Shown here piece after piece: positions 10,618-22,860 of a DNA stretch of 64,000 nucleotides (positions are counted from its first letter, which is position 1; each line of letters starts with the position of its first letter). The notes under the pieces were generated by a model. That model worked only from the letters and a program-made list of their open reading frames with translations, was not told the DNA's origin and did not search any database. A program made the position numbers and the translations under genes. The DNA is from Branchiostoma lanceolatum (lineage: Eukaryota > Chordata > Leptocardii > Amphioxiformes > Branchiostomatidae): the NCBI RefSeq assembly GCF_035083965.1, contig NC_089724.1:253001-317000 (forward strand), given 5' to 3'.

Positions 10618-11226
10618 AGCCTCCGATGATACTACAATCGGGCAAGTTGCCGATTTCAAATACCTAGAAGGTTACACTGATAGTAAACATGACATGAATA
10701 TCAGGATAGCTCAGGCATGTAGTGCCCTCCACTCATTACAAAAAATTTGGAAGTCTTCGATTAGAAAACAAACTAAGACAAAAGTGTTTAAGGCATGTAT
10801 AGAAGCTATTCTTTTATATGGGTCTGAATCCTGGGTTATGACGACGACACGCCCCAGAAAACTCAATGGCACTTACAGGAAGATGCTTCGTGTGATCTGC
10901 AATACGCCACGGTGGAAGCACGCTACAAATAAACAGTTATATGGACCTTTGCCATATGTCACCACAGTGGTGAAACGTGGACGGCTGAGTCTCGCGGGCC
11001 ACGTTGTACGTAGCAGTGAACCAGCGGAAAAGCTTCTGATTTGGAACCCGGACGCAAACAGAAGGATTGGTCGACCAATCACAACTCTCAAGAAACTCAT
11101 AGAAACTGAAACTAATTTGGAAGGACAGGAACTCCTTTCTGCAATGAACGACAAGAAGTTCTGGCGAGCAAACTTCACTTGCTGCACCTCGTAAGAGGAG
11201 GACCGATGATGATGATGATGATGATG
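10618..11226 (+). pseudogene. 5'-truncated non-LTR retrotransposon (RT C-terminus, ATG-repeat tail)
   Basis: An open frame reads from 10618 to a stop at 11192-11194. It includes VADFKYLEGYTDSKHDMNIR, then LLYGSESWVM, LNGTYRKMLR and RGRLSLAGHVVR. These are typical of the region after the RT catalytic core and the C-terminal tail of abundant non-LTR elements. The catalytic YxDD part is missing, so it is truncated at the 5' end as retrotransposition often leaves copies. Just after the stop comes an (ATG)n tail (about 11204-11226), a likely 3' end. It lies in the intron between the KAP and NACHT exons. Confidence 0.8.
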
Positions 11227-11894
11227 TGTTTGTTTGTAGGCAAAAAAAGTGACGGAAACGTTGATGAATCTTCATGATTTTTTCAGGTGTGCAGATGTTG
11301 TCGGAACGGAGGTCAAGTTGAAAAATGGTTCCCCTGGCGTTTTCCGTCGGTACTGCAGTGGGCTTTGTGTGGATGTGTATTTGTATGTCGCCTGGTGGTG
11401 GTTCTGCATGATATTTAGTGGATGGGTAGGGTTTACAGAAAGGAAGGTCAAGTTCGATAATGGGCTTTCTAGCGGGTACCGAAAGTACTGCAGCGGAGCT
11501 TCAAAAGTTAGGGGCATATTTTCTGAATGTGCTATGGTCATGATTTTTGTGTGGTAGATAGTTCATGCCACAGGAAGTAAGTTCTGTAAATTTGGGCCCC
11601 TTAGCGGCTTGTTTAGAACTGCAGTGGGTGTTTTTGTTTTGACCTTCGGACATGAATAACTTGAGAAGGGGTCAACAGATCGTCGTGATGTTTGGTATGT
11701 AGAGAGCTCAGATGGTGCTTTACAGAATCAATGACTAATTATGCAAATCAGGAGCTAATTTCCATACTTAGTAATGAAAGTTTGTTAACCCACTGCATTT
11801 CATAATGGGACATGAGACAGTGTCAGGTCATGTAAACAGATGGCCTTGCATAAACGTACATGTAGGTCAAATAAATAAACAGATGGGGCACCCA
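11227..11894. other. Intron with repeated transposon-like blocks
   Basis: Three related blocks (near 10500-10560, 11300-11350 and 11440-11500) share the pattern 'GGTCAAGTT.GAAAATGG ... TACTGCAGCGG', which indicates internal repetition of a decayed element. The 102-residue open frame across it is therefore not taken as a gene. Confidence 0.45.
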
Positions 11895-12070
11895 CTATTC
11901 TCCAAGCAGGGGTCCAGCTGGTTTTTAACGTGTTCAGTTTAGGCATTTTTGTTCAACATACGGTTCGCTACATAACTAAAAGGGGACAAAATAGAAAGCC
12001 TGACAAAAACACCTAAAAACGCGTCAAAAACCACTGTCCAGCCAGACCCACTCCTCTGATTGGAGAGTAC
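11895..12070. mobile_element. MITE, TACTCTCC-ended family
   Basis: The ends are inverted (TATTCTCCAAGCAGGGGTC at left, reverse complement of CTCTGATTGGAGAGTAC at right). The interior holds GACAAAATAGAAAGCCTGAC and a diverged inverted partner. The same ends and interior recur at 26944-27137, so the two are one family. No coding capacity. Confidence 0.65.
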
Positions 12071-12342
12071 ACTGCACCAAAACTGCACCACTGCTAGGTG
12101 CGGAAAAGTCTCATGTACTATGTCTTTCAAAATGTGTATGATATGGAATAAAGATTTATTCTATTAAATATATTGACTGTACCATTTCATCATCACTTTC
12201 ATCTTACAAGTTACAACACTGCAATATTGAACCTTTATGGCCCATACAATATCAACATACTCATATTTTTTCATGACCCGTTATAACATATATCAGCACA
12301 CTCTACACATATACTAGTCCTGTACCACCAAATGATTTTTAA

Positions 12343-13490
12343 CCCTATCTAGACTGGACTCATTCGCCTCATCATAACTTCCAAATGGTATGGTGTATGA
12401 TCAAATTTGCAGGGGGTGATAAGCATGTAAATATTAATCACTATCCATAATAAGCCTTGATAATTTGGCGAAGATAATGTGTTCGTGGAACTCTAGTTTC
12501 TTATTTTTTTATTCACATATGTTTACAGAGTATTAGGCAGCAAGCGATAGCTTATCTAAAGCCTTCTACTCAAAACAACAAACATACATAATGACACACA
12601 TAAAAAAATGGATAAAAGGGAAATAGCAATGAACAATACAAGGCTCATCCGACCCCCCTCATAACTTCAGAACGGTATGTGGTGCAATCACCAAATTTGC
12701 AGAAAGTAATGTATATGTAAAATCTTATAATTCCTGAAATTTTGGTACTGTTATGACGTAATATGACGTAGTTATGACGTCATAAATGTAATTTTGGGGC
12801 TAAAATCGTCTAAATAGGGAATTCCTGTAATACCTAATGGTATTAACCGATCATTTAACAAAAAAGGGTATTTCTTTGCTAATGAAGTCTGACAAGACCT
12901 CTGTTGTCAATGGTAGCTGCGTTGACGTCAAATTTCGTCATAAAGTGACGTCATATGCCTTAAGCCATCCCCTGGGATCCGCCATCTTGGATAGGCGATC
13001 TTGAATTGTTTGAAATATAATTTTTGCTACTTAAGACCCCAAAACACAATCAAAATAGACTAGGTATGGACGAATTTGAAGGGGGAAAAGCCTGTTTACA
13101 CCTAAACTAATCATGTTGTCCGCCATCATGGATTTTGGCCGATGACGTCATCAAATTAGCATGATTTATGAATAGCTAATCATGAAAGTTACATTAGATA
13201 ACATAGGATCTTAATAATGTAGGAAAGCAAATGTGGTAGAGCAAGAAAGCCTTGAAACCTCATTGTTCAAACCGAAATTAGTGAATTTTGTATAAAAAAA
13301 TGTCTGTCAGAAACTCGTTGCCATGGCAACACAAAAAATCGTAAACTTATACTATTACTATGAAATTGTTGCCAACTACATTCTAGAAAAAGTCACCAAG
13401 TCTGGTAGTCCTAGCACATGTCGTTCAGTAGCTATAGGACGTCAAAGTTGGCGCGGGTACTTTTATCCCCCCCCCCCGGTCTAGATAGGG
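12343..13490. mobile_element. Non-autonomous piggyBac-like element with TTAA target duplication
   Basis: The left end is TTAA|CCCTATCTAGAC (TTAA at 12339-12342) and the right end is GTCTAGATAGGG|TTAA (TTAA at 13491-13494). Terminal repeats starting CCC and a TTAA target duplication on both sides are diagnostic of piggyBac-type transposition. The 1148-bp interior has no transposase frame. It contains related direct blocks near 12360-12430 and 12655-12720 ('CATAACTTC' to 'AAATTTGCAG'), so it may be composite. Confidence 0.75.
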
Positions 13491-13612
13491 TTAAATGAAT
13501 CTGCCTGTACAATGGATGTAAGTATGAACTATATCGAGTATATTACAGTTTTGTAAGTGTGAGAGTGACGTGGAACCACGTAACAGAAGAGAACATAATG
13601 AGCTGTCGTTGA

Positions 13613-13650
13613 CACACACACACACACACACGCACACACACACACACACA
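13613..13650. repeat. (CA)n microsatellite
   Basis: About 19 CA units with one CG interruption. Confidence 0.95.
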
Positions 13651-13892
13651 GGATAGCCTGAATGATGTTGAGAAAGATGTGAATGAAATAGCGCGATCAT
13701 TATAGCGGGTTCGGCTTAAATAACCTGCCATCGGGAAAGGATTTTGATGGAGATGAAACGTACCTAACTGTACGTTATAGAAGACCTACCCAAGTAACAA
13801 GAAACTCACTTTTCACGTATCTTATTGTTGTCATTGACCATTGAAGGTAATGAGTAGGCTTATGTCTTACTTCACTGTCACCTTTATTGCAG

Positions 13893-16800
13893 ATGTGCTC
13901 AAGGAGGCAGTGAAGACCTACTATGAAGTAAAGCTGGCAAACTTCAAGCCTCAGAGCTGGGAGGACAGCTTTTCACTTAGCTTCAGTAAGATATTCACGA
14001 AGTTAGAGTTGACGGCTGAAAAAGAAGGGAACACGGTCATACTGAGCTCCACAGACGACTTATTCAGCCCCGATGTCAAAGGACAGTCCACAGCACCAAG
14101 GTGCATTCTGATTGAAGGCGAAGCCGGAGCGGGGAAGACAATGTTTCTGTCCAAAGAAGCCCTAGATGCCGTCTCACAGAAAACAGAGCTGGGCAGACGG
14201 CACGACATCATCCTGTTTATCCGACTCCGGGAGGTGAGAGAGGGAGATACTATAGAGAAGATGGTGTGGGACCAGTGTGTTGATGAAGCAACTGAAGGTA
14301 TTGATGTTAAGTCCATCAGAGCCATCCTACAGAGGTACGAGTCCCGTGTGCTGTTCCTCCTAGACGGGTATGATGAGCTGCGCCCTGAGGCCAGGACAGC
14401 CGGGAAGGCCATTCCCAAACTGTTGTCTGGCAAGATGTGCTCAAAGAGCACGATAGTGATCACCTCCCGACCCTCAGCAGGAGTGCAGCAGCACACCCAG
14501 TCAAACTGCTATGTACGTATCGAGGGCTTCTCCCATTCACACGTACAGAAATACGTGCGGCAGTATTTCAGCATCACAGGAAACCCTGATCTAGCTGAAA
14601 AGCTCATTGCTAATACATGTACCGAGAGTAGCCAAGTTGTCTCTGATTTGATGCAAACCCCGCTTTTCCTGACAACGGTCTGTCTGATGTGGGAGGAGGA
14701 CCAAGCGATGGTTTCTACTGGAACCATAGCGGGGCTGTACCGGAACCTGCTGACTTGCCTGGGCAAGAATTACTGCAAGCGGGAGGGAGTGGACATGCCA
14801 CCAGACGGGCTGCCGACAGACGTGGCTGATGCGTTACTGCAGCTCGGCAAGCTTGCGCTAGAGGCGCTGCTAAGTAATGAGACTGTGGTAAAACTGACAG
14901 ACATAAAGGAACAAGAGAAGAATTGGGAACTGCTACAGAGGCTTGGCGTGGTCTACTTGGAAAAGTCTGCCTCTAAATGGAACTCTGAAGAACAGCTGAA
15001 GTTTTCACACAAGACGATGCAAGAGTTCCTTGCCGGACAATATGTCGCTCATGCTCTGGTGAAGGAAAAGAAAGAAATTGATGAATTGCTGCAGCTCACC
15101 TCAATAAGCACGGCGCTTGAACTCAGTAACCTGCTTCAGTTCACGTGTGGCCGTGACTCACGGGCAGCACAAGCTGTGATGGAGGAACTGCGCAAGCTCA
15201 GCAGTAAGGAGTTTACAAATTTGCAGGCAGAACATTTTGAAGAAAAGAAACATGTACCGAAAGACGCAAATGTTAGGAAATCCTGTGAAACCTACGAAAG
15301 ATTTGCAAAGTTGTGTCTGAACATCCTGAATGAAAGACAAGAACCTGAAGTGCTGAAGGCTTTCAGTCAAGCCCTGCCGATCGTCATGCTGGACGGCTCG
15401 GTTAACAGTAGAGAAGGAGCAGCTCTCAAGTATTACATACAAAACCTCGACAAAGTAAACCTGCCGGACAGACTTATAGTTAAAATTGAAGATGACATCA
15501 GCAACAGAGACACAGTCCAGTACTTGGAGCAGTGTTTCACAACTTCATTCCCTGAACTTAAGTTGGATCTGAAACTACCAGGAATGGTTGATTCAGATGA
15601 TCAGAAGATGCTGGATCTGTCATGTACGGGACTAAAACCTTCATCACTCCAGACAATTCTGCAGGGGCTCAGACACATGTCTCAGTTAGAGGAGCTGGAT
15701 CTTTCAGACAACCCTGCCCTTGGTGATGCTGGTATAAAAGTCCTGGATGACGCACTGTCCAGTTTTCCACACCTGTTTGTACTCCGCCTTAAGCGTGTCG
15801 GCATGACGTCTTCGGGCATGGAATCCCTGGCTCCCACCATGCGCCACCTAGCAGAACTGAGAGAACTGGATATTAGTGAGAATGAGATTGGTGATGCTGG
15901 GGTGGAAGTCCTGAAGGACGGGCTGTCCTGTGTTCCATACCTGGCTGTACTCCGTCTAAAGCGTGTCGGCATGACGTCTGAGGGCATGAAATACCTGGCT
16001 CCCAACATGCGCCACCTAGCGGAACTGAGAGAACTGGATATAAGTGAGAATCAGATTGGTAATGCTGCGCTGGAGTCTCTCACCACCATCCTCCTTAAGT
16101 TCACCGCCATGCAGGAGTTGGGCTTGTCACGGACCGGTATCAGTGCCACAGGCATGAGCAAACTGGTCCCTGCACTGCGTCACTTAAACGGACTGATCAA
16201 ACTGGACATTAGTGGGAATTACATAGGAGACCCTGGGCTGGAGTCTCTCGCCACCATCCTCCACAACTTCACCGCCATGCAGGAGTTGGGCTTATCACGG
16301 ACCGGTATCAGTGACAAATACATGAGCAAACTGGTCCCTGCACTGCATCACTTAACCGGACTGATCAAACTGGACATTAGTTGGAATGAAATAGGAGACC
16401 CTGGGCTGGAGTCTCTCGCCACCATCCTCCACAACTTCACCGCCATGCAGGAGTTGGGCTTATCACGGACCGGTATCAGTGGCAGAGGCATGAGGAAACT
16501 GGTCCCTGCAATGCGTCACTTAACCGGCCTGATCAAACTGGACATTAGTGCTAATGCCATAGGAGACCCTGGGCTGGAATGCCTGGCTGCTATCCTCCAC
16601 CACCTCACAGCCATGAAGGTGTTGGTTCTCAGTGGAACAGGTATCAGTGACAGGGGAATATCATCCCTGATCAAAGCTCTGCCTCACCTGGTACAATTAC
16701 AGATGTTGAATGTGAGCTACAATACCGTAGGGGACTCAGGGATTGTCTCACTTGTGGAAAGACTCTGCCAGCCCAGCAGTTTGGACATGGAACAAAACCC

Positions 16801-17130
16801 ACCTGGTGACAAGAGTCTGACCAAAGCCCCTCACTATAACAACACACTACAGGGGCTGGACATCGGGGGGAATATTGGAGTAACAGGAGCCGGACTGGGA
16901 AGGGTCGCACAGCTCATCAGGGCACTGCCGGCACTGACCTGGCTGGGCATGTCTTGTAACAGGAACACACCTTCACACCTGCCTGACACCGCTGCCATGG
17001 CTCTGGCCGAGGCTCTACCCAGACTCCCTGCCCTGGAGGAGCTGTACCTGGAGTACATCTCCATGGAGCCTGCAGGGTTCCGGGCTGTGGTGCAGGCTGC
17101 TGAGGAACACCCAACACTGGAGGAGCTGAG
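13893..17130 (+). CDS. Gene 1 exon: NACHT NTPase and leucine-rich repeats (NLR-type receptor)
   Basis: The exon start follows acceptor ctttattgcag. An upstream in-frame ATG at 13850 is the alternative start. It opens with the helical pre-NACHT region (VLKEAVKTYYEVKLANF). Then come Walker A GEAGAGKT (about 14118-14141), Walker B RVLFLLDGYDEL, the sensor strand STIVITSRPSAG, and the NACHT-associated helical region ending KFSHKTMQEFLAGQYVAHAL. From about 15600 the rest is LRRs of 28 residues, ribonuclease-inhibitor type, with motif 'L..LDIS.N.IGD.GLE.LA'. NLRs are cytosolic sensors that oligomerise through NACHT, and LRRs usually bind ligands or autoinhibit. No death, CARD or TIR domain is encoded in this exon. 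Upstream in-phase sequence encodes a KAP NTPase instead. Donor CTGAG|GTGAGT, phase 2. Confidence 0.92.
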
Positions 17131-17447
17131 GTGAGTACATGCAGAAATCTCTACGTTCATATCCTGTAGTCCTCAGACTGACTTTATTGAAAGAAGTGTA
17201 CAAATGGCAACTTCAAGCTATTCAAACGTATGGGCAAATAGGATTGATATGTACAACTGACGGCATATTTATATCATCAAAAAACATCATCAAGCTTATA
17301 TAGAGGTTGACACTGGTTTATACATTATGATAAAATGAGTTTTTGCTTAAGAAGCAGAGAGTATGAATAGAGAGGTGCTTATTATTTATTGGACAACATA
17401 GAAAATTGTACTCACCACATTTCATCCATTAGATGGATCGAAAAATA
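17131..17447. other. Start of the 20.4-kb last intron of gene 1
   Basis: Plain AT-rich intron with no feature seen before the inverted repeat. Confidence 0.6.
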
Positions 17448-17466
17448 TAGTTCATCCAGTTGACAG
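17448..17466 (+). repeat. 19-bp direct repeat at the left edge of the giant inverted repeat
   Basis: TAGTTCATCCAGTTGACAG occurs here and again in the same orientation at 32345-32363, just outside the other arm. It overlaps the first 3 bases of the left arm. Confidence 0.85.
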
Positions 17467-17689
17467 AATCCAAAATAATAAGGGAAAATCCATTTTATTC
17501 CTCTTTTTTTCCTTGAAAATTCGAAAATTGAGGGTTGAACTTTTCAAAAAATCACGTCATCTTGTACAAGTATTTGTCTTTTAACGACACTTATTTTCTG
17601 AAATGTCTGACTAGTGGGGGCGATTGCCCTGACCAATATTTGTATTATTCAGCCGTCTCGTCTTGATTTCATCATTTTGAATGGTAGCT

Positions 17690-18240
17690 CAGGGCAGTTG
17701 CCCGGCCAGCAGCTAGCACAGGGCAGTTGCCCGGCCGGTACCTCAGGGCAGTTGCCCGGCCGGTACCTCAGGGCAGTTGCCCGGCCGGTACCTCAGGGCA
17801 GTTGCCCGGCTGGTAGCTCAGGGCAGTTGCCCGGCCGGTACCTCAGGGCAGTTGCCCGGCTGGTAGCTCAGGGCAGTTGCCCGGCCGGTACCTCAGGGCA
17901 GTTGCCCGGCCGGTACCTCAGGGCAGTTGCCCGGCCGGTACCTCAGGGCAGTTGCCCGGCCGGTACCTCAGGGCAGTTGCCCGGCTGGTACCTCAGGGCA
18001 GTTGCCCGGCCGGTACCTCAGGGCAGTTGCCCGGCCGGTACCTCAGGGCAGTTGCCCGGCCGAAACCTCAGGGCAGTTGCCCGGCCGGTAGCTCAGGGCA
18101 GTTGCCCGGGGGGTAGCTCAGGGCAGTTGCCCGGCCGGTACCTCAGGGCAGTTGCCCGGCTGGTAGCACCGGGCAGTTGCCCGGCTGGTAGCTCAGGGCA
18201 GTTGCCCGGCTGGTAGCTCAGGGCAGTTGCCCGTCTGGTA
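17690..18240. repeat. 25-bp minisatellite (about 22 copies), left arm
   Basis: The unit contains three nested palindromes: GGGCAGTTGCCC (arms GGGCA/TGCCC), CCGGCCGG and GGTACC. Copies decay toward 18350. Because 25 is not a multiple of 3, the 200-residue open frame across it cycles through three frames and is not a gene. Confidence 0.95.
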
Positions 18241-18359
18241 GATGAAGGCAGTTGCCCTGTCGGTAGATGAGGGAAATTTCCCGGCCGGTAGCTGAAGATA
18301 ATTGCACGGCCGGTAGCTGGGAGCGGCTGTTCTTCCAGTAAGTGTGGCGATTGCCCTTC

Positions 18360-21300
18360 CGGGAGAACGGGCCGACGTCGACTATTTCGTCAATAGCCGG
18401 GAGCGACTGTCCCTGCGCATGACTTCAAATCAAAACGAATTAAATTTGATTTAAATCCTCAAAACAGAGGACACAGAGAAGAAAGCTACATTTAACAATA
18501 GATGCAAAATTGAGTTTTACAGATTTACAGATTTACAAAAGTTTTAGTGCAATTGATACTGTTACCTTGTCAGGAAAAAATGAAACGATCTTAGGAAAAG
18601 TGGTCTCATATTTGCTGTCTTATGGATTTTCCCATGGCAATTCACTCACAATTTGTTTTCGTTCGATACATTGAGAAAGTATTGCAAATGTAGACAGTAC
18701 ATGTATATACATATTCCTATAAAGCATCTTTAGGCCTTAATAATTTTTCACCCTCTCCAAGGCCTTGCTTAGTGGATGGTATTTGCAATTGAGGCTGTCA
18801 GTAAATACATATGTGTATCGATAAACTATGAATATCAAAAGATGCGTAAAGTAACAATCTGTTTAAGATTTGGCGTTCAGCTACTTGTAATTTATCAAAC
18901 CACTGATTACAGAGTATCAAGGGGATAAACCCTTAATAATTTCTTTTCATCTTGATTATTCTTGTACTTGTTAGGACATATGGCTTTCGCCGGTTGAAGC
19001 CAGGCTCTTCCACTTGTCGTGAGAAGACGTCATTATCAGTTCGGTCAAGCCCAACAAACCTGCACTACCCTTACACGTACGCTCTCGACCCTGGCTACGT
19101 CTTGTAGCTTGCCGTTCTCCCGTCAGCGCGACCACTACTAGACCATCCTTGCTTACTACGTTCCCTCGTCTTTTCCAACCATTTTGTTTCTCTGAACAGC
19201 AACCTGAAGCCATCGTGGTTCTTTCAACAGCAACCTGTAGCAAATGAATGAATGGATGATTGATTGGAGAATAACACCTAATCCAACACACTGATATAGC
19301 ACAATATGTGGCCCAAATCGTGTTTTACACACAGCATGCATGATAGCACAAGTCCAGACAAAACACAGACACGTCGTTTGGCGTATACATTTACATGCAT
19401 TACACTATTGCATGCATACCTACATACAACACTAGGGTACGTATATGCAAGACGAGATTAAATGGAATACAAATTTCGGCTAAGGACTGCAGTTAAGAAA
19501 AAAAACATATAACAATCGGAAACAAGAGAACAACTGAAGCAGGAGAACATATTTTGCTTAGGTACAGCCCATAAGAACAGCCAATAGGTTCAGGTATTCC
19601 TCATGATACATTCATTAGAGACATGGTCAACGTTACATATAGGAATCCACTGCATAAAATGTACGTTCAGAAAGATTACAATCCATCTTGCGATCACGTG
19701 TGGGATCAGTACTAGTGATAGCTTGATTGTTCTGTAATTTTGATATGAAGACGATATGAAACCGTGCATTGTGAGGCAGGGCTGTCTGAATAGTCTTTAT
19801 CTTTGTATACTGGCGAACTATGGAACATTTCAATGAATGAATCTCTATAAACATACACGATAATAAGAGCTGCATATACAGTAAACAGAAACCAGTAGGC
19901 AACAACCAGTAGCTATATTCACACAAGAAATTTCTAGCAACTGGCGAAAGATAAGGAAAAGGGCTCATGAATAGTAAGAGGTAGTAATATAGTACTATGG
20001 AAGGAGAATGATCAAAGTCACCCTCTATTCATGTTCTTTTCTTGACTGTGGTGCAGGTAAAACTATCACCTCATTGCTTCTATCACACAGCTTTGATTTA
20101 AGTCACTCGTGGACTTCAGAAGATCAGAAGGTGTCTCATAACGGCCTTATTACTAGTATTAGGGAAACAAAGACGGCTGGTAATCATATATATATAACGA
20201 GAATATCTTGACTTGGGTCAATAACATTCTTGGCACTCCTAACGTCTGTTGATAGGGAACCGTCATTCAAATAAACCCTACGGTCCTATGATATGGCCCA
20301 GTCAAAATCTAAAAAGACAGCCGGTTTGAAGGGAAGCAGAACACGTTTCCGGCCTATGTGGATGTACGGGCCCCAAGGTGACTAGCTTCAACGCGGTAAA
20401 AATTTTTGCGCGGTGCACTTGAGAAATACGAAAATCGAATATGTTTGAGTTTAGGGTACAACCTACAAATAACAAACAAAAAACAAACAAAAAATCCTGT
20501 CGGCGTATCGGCTCCTTACGCCCACTTTGAAGGGGAGGGACCGGTTAATGGCCATGCGCACAAAGCCCAGTTTGCATTTTTTTTTTGTTACTGATTTTGA
20601 GAAGTTTTTCCCGGTGAAATCTTTGGTCAATTTCTGGCCATTTTTTCAGGCAGGGAGACCAGACATCTGTTAACTTTTCAAATCCAGAAAGAAATTGTGA
20701 CCCTTGACATCTGTTGTGGTATAGAATTACATCTTTTGGTAAGGGGTTTTCCCCAACTAGACCAGTGTTTCCCAGCAGCAGGGGGTAAGGTCGTTGTTTG
20801 TTTACGTTCAAACAGGTCTTGTGCGTCAGAACGCAGGAGTCGAACCCCGGCTTTTTCCAAAAACGGCAACTAGACATATTTAGCTGTCCAGTGGGTGGAA
20901 GATTTTGGACATTGAAATACTGTTAAGTGTACTTTGAAGCCAGTTTTTGTTCCTTGTTTTGTACAGAATCCTATGGAAGTTTGTTTAGGTACTCCCTCCC
21001 CTGAAACATTGCTCTGCGAGAGGTCACTGAACTCCAGCCGACTGACCCCGTGAGGCGGTTGCACAAAATGGCGCTTTTATACACAAAGCGGAAAAGGCCC
21101 ACTTTCCAAATCCTACAGTCTATAAGCCGATATATTTCTACACCACAGTTTACACATGGATGCCTCTCACATGCAGCGTTCTACCCAGTCTTTAAGAGTT
21201 TGGGCCGCACGGATAAAAACTGTGTTCTGCGACCTTTGAAGAGAAACAGTAATTCATCGTGTTGACCCTTAATCCCCCATTGAATTATAGGAATAGCAGT

Positions 21301-22258
21301 GGGCACGGCTTACTTCTTATAAGTTATATACAACTAGCATGGCACATAAAGATAGATGGGGCAACCAAACTAACCTTCGTGCACATCATTGTTTCTGGTA
21401 AAAACGCTAGATATCCCTTACAGCAAGTCTTCAAAAGGTCGACACCACTCCTAAATCTATAACAAATGGCAACAGTCTCAGTAAAATGCGACAAGAGAAT
21501 GGCATCCATTGTTGAGAGTCGCCTGATCATGAACCGACGGAATACTACCGTTTTAGCAATGCTCAGTTGTTTTTCAAGATTTCTGAATGCCTGCGGAAAT
21601 AGCAAGTTTCATGCGCAGATGAGAATGCCCCCTTACCATCCCATTCCTCCCCTCCCCTAAAATACGGTCACTCGATAAGATGGCCTCTCGGTACCCAACC
21701 TCGCGTGGTGCCGTGTATGATGTCAGCAATAAGTTAAACATACCTTCTCAGGAAAGGCATATTCCAAAGCAGACGTGCACAGCCACCGTAGTTGCCACAA
21801 ATGAAAGTACCGTAGGCTGTAAACAGCGTTTGAATGAATGGGAGCCTCTTCTGGTGTCCGACTGTCCATACATTGGAACCATATGTGAATCATATGTCGC
21901 GAGTTCACCAAAGGGACTGTACATTATGTATATTAACACGGATGACAGTTGATTATGTCTATTCATGACATTGTATCTTAAATTGAAATATGTCCGTTTA
22001 AAGAACCTCATTGGTCTTTTGGCGGGATGAGCTTGAACCCGAAGCTCAGACCGCCGTAGAGAACAACTCTTCCTCACTCCCCCCAAGCATCTAATGAACT
22101 CTCTACTCAGAATCACATTCCTGTAAGGAATCCTCGGAATAGGCCAAACAAAGGTCACGAAGGGGTCGGTTATCTGTCGGTTTAAGTAGAATAAGTTACA
22201 TTTCAAAGATATCTTTTGATTGTTAATCGTTTCTTTTTTTCTGCTTCTTTCACTCAAC
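18360..22258. other. Left-arm interior, no gene recognised
   Basis: Several short open frames (for example 21748-22257 on the minus strand, 169 codons) are kept in the other arm, but the DNA identity alone explains that. None has a family motif I recognise. The block at about 18960-19310 has the least noisy reading frames, yet no start or splice context supports a gene. Confidence 0.4.
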
Positions 22259-22295
22259 CAAGGACATTATATTGGATGACTATATAATGTCCTTG
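22259..22295. repeat. Short palindrome CAAGGACATTATA..TATAATGTCCTTG (copy 1)
   Basis: A 37-base near-perfect palindrome with a short unique centre. Equivalent copies lie at 27778-27814 (the other arm) and 26904-26933 (spacer, an independent copy). Confidence 0.85.
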
Positions 22296-22860
22296 ACTCA
22301 ACTGACAAGGGTTGTTTCGGTCCGTCTGTTACGTGTCCCGTTTCCTGTCAGCGGCAGGCGGCCTAATCTCCCAGCAGATCTACACGATGCACACACCAGC
22401 CAGAGAAGCTCCTACGGTGCATTGTGTATAGAATTACTATAGAGTCTTCGGCCGCCGGACCAACATTAACGGTTGATCTCAGGGAAGTATATTCCAGCAT
22501 CAGTATCCCGGTATCTTCGTGAGGACAAAAGCGGAAAACCAGACTTTATTGTAGATAAATAGTGTGCATTACCCCTTTACGTTAAATCTCCTAAAGACTT
22601 AAAGCAATTGAAAACTTACTATGGAGCCTCTTTCGTCCCAAGCAATTGAAAACTGACCATGGACACTTTTTAGAGCAAGGCAACTATCTTGGGTCAAGGA
22701 AGGCTGCCAATGCGCTTACAGCCCAGCCGTATGCTATTTTCCCATGGGGCAGGTCAACTTTCCTTGGCGGTTTAATTTATTTCGAGGGCCAGGGTAAAGG
22801 AGCCTGTGAGCCAGATGGTTTCTCGATTTGTACATGTACATAACTTGTCGAGTCTTCGGT

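Larger units (their letters stand above)
17464..22860 (+). repeat. Giant inverted repeat, left arm
   Basis: The sequence from CAGAATCCAAAATAATAAGG inward is matched in reverse complement by 32324 downward. Homology is nearly unbroken to 22600, with a further block at 22630-22860 matching 26180-26350. Conceptual translations compared between the arms differ at about 0-2 residues per 60-170, so identity is very high (I estimate above 97%, not computed). About 118 bases at 20530-20648 are absent from the other arm. No recognisable protein family is encoded. Confidence 0.9.

Noticed and set aside
11249..11557. 102-codon frame as a missing effector-domain exon between KAP and NACHT
   Set aside because: Its sequence repeats internally and at 10500-10560, so it is transposon debris. 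No death-fold pattern is seen.
13841..13892. Translation start of the NLR at TTG 13841 or ATG 13850
   Set aside because: Possible but less likely: the stretch reads as a pyrimidine-rich intron end closing in ttgcag, and phase fits the upstream KAP exon. Kept as the alternative model.
17614..18216. 200-codon open frame GQLPGRYLRAVARPVPQGSC
   Set aside because: It cycles three frames of a 25-bp minisatellite. The shorter inverse copy in the other arm has the same property.
21748..22257. 169-codon minus-strand frame conserved at 27816-28325 with one change
   Set aside because: The whole arm is nearly identical, so conservation of the frame carries no coding signal. No domain, splice or start context supports it. 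A third copy outside the palindrome would change this view.
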